From assembly GCF_000482325.1 (NCBI RefSeq), contig NZ_KI535297.1, positions 62,001 to 126,000 of the forward strand: 64,000 nt of DNA, written 5' to 3'. Below are positions 62,426 through 64,000 of this stretch, piece by piece. The notes under the pieces were generated by a model that made no database searches, was not told the DNA's origin, and saw only the letters and a list, made by a program, of their open reading frames with translations. Made by a program: the position numbers and the translations under genes. The DNA is from Bacillus sp. UNC438CL73TsuS30. GTDB lineage: Bacteria > Bacillota > Bacilli > Bacillales > Cytobacillaceae. The number at the start of each line of letters is the position of its first letter. Within the stretch, counting starts at the first letter, position 1.

Positions 62426-63562
62426 TTAAGGTTTCAACACAACTTTTATACAATCATCCATTTTTGTGTCAAAAATCTCATAGCCACGCTTTGCTTCACT
62501 AAGTGGAAGTACATGACTTACGACATCTCCTGGATCAATTTTTCCAGTGGTAACTAATTCAAACATATATGGCATATAGTGGATCACAGGTGCTTGACCG
62601 GAGCGGATATTGATATTTCGCTGCATAATATCTCCAAAAGGGAAACCATTATATCTGCCGCCGTAAACGCCGGTAACTTGAATTGTCCCGCCTTTACGCA
62701 CTGCTTGTGAAGCCATGATAAACGCACTTAATGCTCCGCCTTGAAGCTTCATTCCGCTTGCAAGGAACTCCATATCAGTCATTTTACCGTCCATACCAAC
62801 TGCATCAATGACAACATCAGCGCCGCCTTTGGTGATTTCCTTCAGGTAACTTCCTACATTCTCATGGTCCTCAAAGTTAACAATTTCTACTTTGTTAGTG
62901 CGCTTGGCGTGCTGTAGGCGATAATTGACATAATCAACGGCAATGACTCGCTTTGCCCCTTTTAACCAACAGAATTTTTGAGCAAAAAGACCAACTGGAC
63001 CACAGCCAAGAACAATAACTGTATCTCCATCCTTTACACCTGCATTGTCAACACTCCAAAAACCAGTAGTCATGGCATCGGCAATAACTGCTAACTTTTC
63101 ATCCGGTTCTTCACAAGTCTCTGGAATCTTGAAATGAGTAAAGTTGGCAAATGGCACTCTTAAATATTCAGCTTGCCCACCTGGATAGCCACCCGTCGTA
63201 CCAGAATATCCGAAATAGGCACCCATATCACCATTATCATTTGAATTATCACATTGGCTTTCCAAATGGTTTTTACAGTAAATGCATTCACCGCATGCTA
63301 TATTAAAGGGAATAATTACTCGATCTCCCTTTTTTAGTTTAGTCACACCTGAACCAACTTCTTCGACGATTCCCATTGGTTCATGGCCAATAACATAGTT
63401 TTCTTGCAGGTTAGGAATCATGCCATGAATTAAATGTAAATCAGACCCACATATAGCTGTACTCGTTACTTTAATAATCATGTCATCTTGCTTCTCAATC
63501 TTTGGATCTGGAACATCTTTGACTACAACATTTTTAATACCTTGATACGTTACTGCCTTCAT
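62426..63562 (-). CDS. adhB: Zinc-dependent alcohol dehydrogenase (AdhB-like)
   Basis: 378-aa medium-chain alcohol dehydrogenase. Catalytic zinc ligands are C38 (AICGSDLH) and H60-E61 (GHEPMG). Structural zinc cysteines are C90, C93, C96 and C104 (CGECIYCKNHLESQC). The NAD motif is VLGCGPVGLFA. It is close in type to glutathione-dependent formaldehyde dehydrogenase-like enzymes and to B. subtilis AdhB. It sits between coat F genes, as in B. subtilis, which suggests a role in the sporulating cell or spore coat. The substrate is not known. Confidence 0.88.
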   Translation of the reverse strand: MKAVTYQGIKNVVVKDVPDPKIEKQDDMIIKVTSTAICGSDLHLIHGMIPNLQENYVIGHEPMGIVEEVGSGVTKLKKGDRVIIPFNIACGECIYCKNHLESQCDNSNDNGDMGAYFGYSGTTGGYPGGQAEYLRVPFANFTHFKIPETCEEPDEKLAVIADAMTTGFWSVDNAGVKDGDTVIVLGCGPVGLFAQKFCWLKGAKRVIAVDYVNYRLQHAKRTNKVEIVNFEDHENVGSYLKEITKGGADVVIDAVGMDGKMTDMEFLASGMKLQGGALSAFIMASQAVRKGGTIQVTGVYGGRYNGFPFGDIMQRNINIRSGQAPVIHYMPYMFELVTTGKIDPGDVVSHVLPLSEAKRGYEIFDTKMDDCIKVVLKP

Positions 63563-63580
63563 TGGTTACAGCCTCCAGTG

Positions 63581-63949
63581 TTAATGTTCATCAGGTGTCC
63601 GGTCAAACATACCTTTTCTATTGGTCTCAACAGGAAATAGGTTCATTTTGCCAATCATCAAAGTATTGTTGGCAGAGAGTTGGTCTAATTGATATTGTTC
63701 ACTTAATTCGTATGGATGGAACCATTTTTTACTAATCATTAATTCTGTAATTTCTTGGTGCATGGCAATCCCTTGCATTAACTGGTTTCGTAAGACGGTT
63801 CTAACATCAGGTGATGCGGATTCCGTTAATGCAACCGCAATATTGCGGACACCTTCTTTGGCACGAAGGAGGAAATCCATGGCAAATGTGGTATCAGCTA
63901 GCTCAGGCACATGTAACGAGTTTATAGGGTCTAAATAGTCATTATTCAA
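63581..63949 (-). CDS. yraF: CotF-family spore coat protein (YraF-like)
   Basis: 122-aa protein of the coat F family with ELADTTFAMDFLLRAKEGVR, NIAVALTESASPDVRTVL and HQEITELMISKKWFHPYE. These parallel the YraD-like protein block for block, so the two are old paralogues. The start is TTG 63949, about 10 nt behind AAGGAAG. It is the first gene of the minus-strand unit seen here, 18 nt before adhB. Further genes of the group, such as yraG, may lie beyond the window edge. Confidence 0.85.
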   Translation of the reverse strand: MNNDYLDPINSLHVPELADTTFAMDFLLRAKEGVRNIAVALTESASPDVRTVLRNQLMQGIAMHQEITELMISKKWFHPYELSEQYQLDQLSANNTLMIGKMNLFPVETNRKGMFDRTPDEH

Positions 63950-64000
63950 TGAATTTTACTTCCTTTCAATTTATTATAGGTGTTGGCCGGTTTTGAGGAA

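Noticed and set aside
1..64000. Possible CRISPR array, prophage, integrase or tRNA attachment site
   Set aside because: No evenly spaced repeats, phage genes, integrase or tRNA were found on either strand. The island-like nature of 10-43 kb rests only on gene content and edge relics.

Overview
The window is AT-rich, low-GC Gram-positive DNA. A GerA-type spore germinant receptor operon (48.1-52.3 kb), a YraD/YraE/AdhB/YraF-like spore-coat cluster (61.9-63.9 kb), AAGGAGG-type ribosome sites with frequent TTG/GTG starts, and a consensus sigma-A promoter point to an endospore-forming Bacillaceae (Bacillus/Neobacillus-like). The genus is an inference.

Layout. 1-3.8 kb: a sensor-kinase N-terminus (GlnK-like, minus strand) divergent from a glutaminase and an amino-acid permease. 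3.8-7.7 kb: a TetR-controlled multidrug efflux operon (MarR regulator, short EmrA-like adaptor, DHA2 pump) with two palindromic operators beside a perfect sigma-A promoter. 7.8-9.3 kb: DoxX, relics and a DUF5655 gene.

9.3-43.5 kb is one large catabolic region, read left to right except for its first regulator. (a) A GntR/FCD regulator, then two aldehyde dehydrogenases, two iron alcohol dehydrogenases and an ACS-family MFS carrier. (b) An XRE-cupin regulator, HyuA, HyuB, a cupin and an M24 peptidase. (c) HyuA, HyuB, a DUF3830 gene broken by one in-frame stop, an Asp/Glu/hydantoin racemase and an MFS carrier. (d) A short HyuA, two DUF917 (S-methyl-thiohydantoin desulfurase-like) proteins, an unknown 91-aa protein and a second M24 peptidase. 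(e) HyuA, HyuB and an M19 dipeptidase. (f) A divergent M19-like protein and a proline racemase. Three complete HyuAB pairs plus a HyuA/DUF917 module, interleaved with dipeptidases and racemases, suggest import, ring opening, racemisation and peptidolysis of cyclic amide, hydantoin or modified amino-acid compounds. The substrates cannot be read from the sequence.

The right edge of this region abuts relics: the end of a CorC/HlyC-like gene directly after the proline racemase, an acetate kinase missing its N-terminus, and the tail of an IS3-family transposase. A BenE-like transporter with its own divergent XRE-cupin regulator follows, then a VanW relic and the germination operon.

52.7-61.6 kb holds ordinary accessory genes (Yellow/MRJP-like protein, two SDRs, ArsR, two luciferase-like oxidoreductases, HesB-like protein) mixed with many broken ones (ABM monooxygenase, LLM oxidoreductase, aldo/keto reductase, ASCH, NmrA-like). 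A 101-bp segment covering the end and terminator of the CotF-family gene at 61.9 kb is duplicated at 53.9 kb, and a 32-bp scrap of the same gene lies at 47.85 kb. No rRNA, tRNA, CRISPR array or intact insertion sequence was seen.
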